Below are positions 63,643 through 64,000 of a stretch of DNA of 64,000 nucleotides, one piece after another; the first letter of the stretch is position 1; each line of letters starts with the position of its first letter. Under the pieces are notes generated by a model. That model was not told where the DNA came from. It searched no databases and saw only the letters and a program-made list of their open reading frames with translations. Source of the DNA: Glandiceps talaboti (Eukaryota > Hemichordata > Enteropneusta > Spengelidae); NCBI RefSeq assembly GCF_964340395.1, contig NC_135561.1, positions 4,029,001 to 4,093,000 on the forward strand, read 5' to 3'. A program made the translations under genes and the position numbers.

Positions 63643-64000
63643 TGTGCTATGTATGTTTGTGTGTGTGAGAGAATGTGTGCTTTGTATGTTTGTGTGTGTG
63701 TGAGAATGTGTGCTTTGTATGTTTGTGTGTGTGTGAGAATGTGTGCTTTGTGTGCTTTGTGTGTGTGTGTGTGAATGCATGCTTTGTGTGCGTGTATGTG
63801 TGAATGTGGGCTTTGCGTATGTGTGTGTGTGTGTGTGTGAATGCGTGCTTTGTGTGTGTGTGCTTTGTGTGTGTGTGTGAATGCGTGCTTTGTGTGTGTG
63901 TTTTGTGTGTTTGTGTGTGTGTGTGAGAATGTGCTTTGTGTGTGTGTGTGAGTGCATGCTTTGTGTGTGTGTGCTTTGTGTGTGTGTGAGAATGCATGCT
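63411..64000. repeat. Compound satellite: (GATT)n, (GAGT)n, (GTGTGAATGTGTGCTTT)n
   Basis: Right after exon 12: (GATT)n, then GAGT/GGGT units, then a roughly 17-50 bp higher-order repeat of GTGTGTGAGAATGTGTGCTT to the window edge. The minus-strand His/Thr-rich frames are by-products. Confidence 0.93.

Overview
The window looks like nuclear DNA of an invertebrate animal. The genes are split into short exons with GT..AG introns, AT-rich introns of up to 7.6 kb, dense microsatellites and many short inverted-repeat transposons. Two vertebrate-type gene families sit head to tail on the + strand. I cannot name the species. A deuterostome such as a hemichordate, cephalochordate or echinoderm would fit, but a lophotrochozoan is not excluded.

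Layout. 1-22.1 kb: no gene recognised; microsatellites, small tandem repeats, two copies of a 360-380 bp AGGCCT-ended MITE, a LINE tail and a CpG-containing palindrome. 22,158-39,942: a complete ten-exon gene for a TMEM241-type transporter-like membrane protein (312 aa), rebuilt exon by exon with every splice phase closing. 39,943-46,566: intergenic, with a MITE, a 47-bp tandem repeat and a nested inverted-repeat element. 46,567 to past the right edge: the first twelve coding exons (509 codons plus 2 nt) of an SLC5-family sodium-coupled solute transporter, closest in motifs to the monocarboxylate transporters SLC5A8/SLC5A12. Intron 1 holds a 730-bp foldback element and a hAT-like MITE. Later introns hold a tRNA-derived SINE, a third AGGCCT MITE, a pair of 150-bp hairpin MITEs and a probable Penelope-like remnant.

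The most unusual observation is that both genes carry tandem repeats that start at their own exon/intron junctions. In TMEM241 the last 27 nt of exon 2 plus the first 10 nt of intron 2, including the 5' splice site, are repeated about 119 times over 4.4 kb. The exon 3 donor is duplicated once, in frame. The exon 8 acceptor with most of its exon is repeated five times (81 bp, in frame, no stop). The exon 9 donor is repeated seven times (40 bp). In the SLC5 gene the exon 3 donor is repeated six times (20 bp), and a relic copy of the exon 10 acceptor lies in intron 10. This suggests a local process, or tolerance, by which splice-junction sequence is tandemly amplified into introns. The long reverse-strand reading frames over the 4.4-kb array are by-products of its 37-bp period.

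The two genes share no obvious pathway: TMEM241 relatives resemble Golgi nucleotide-sugar transporters, and SLC5 proteins are plasma-membrane sodium symporters.
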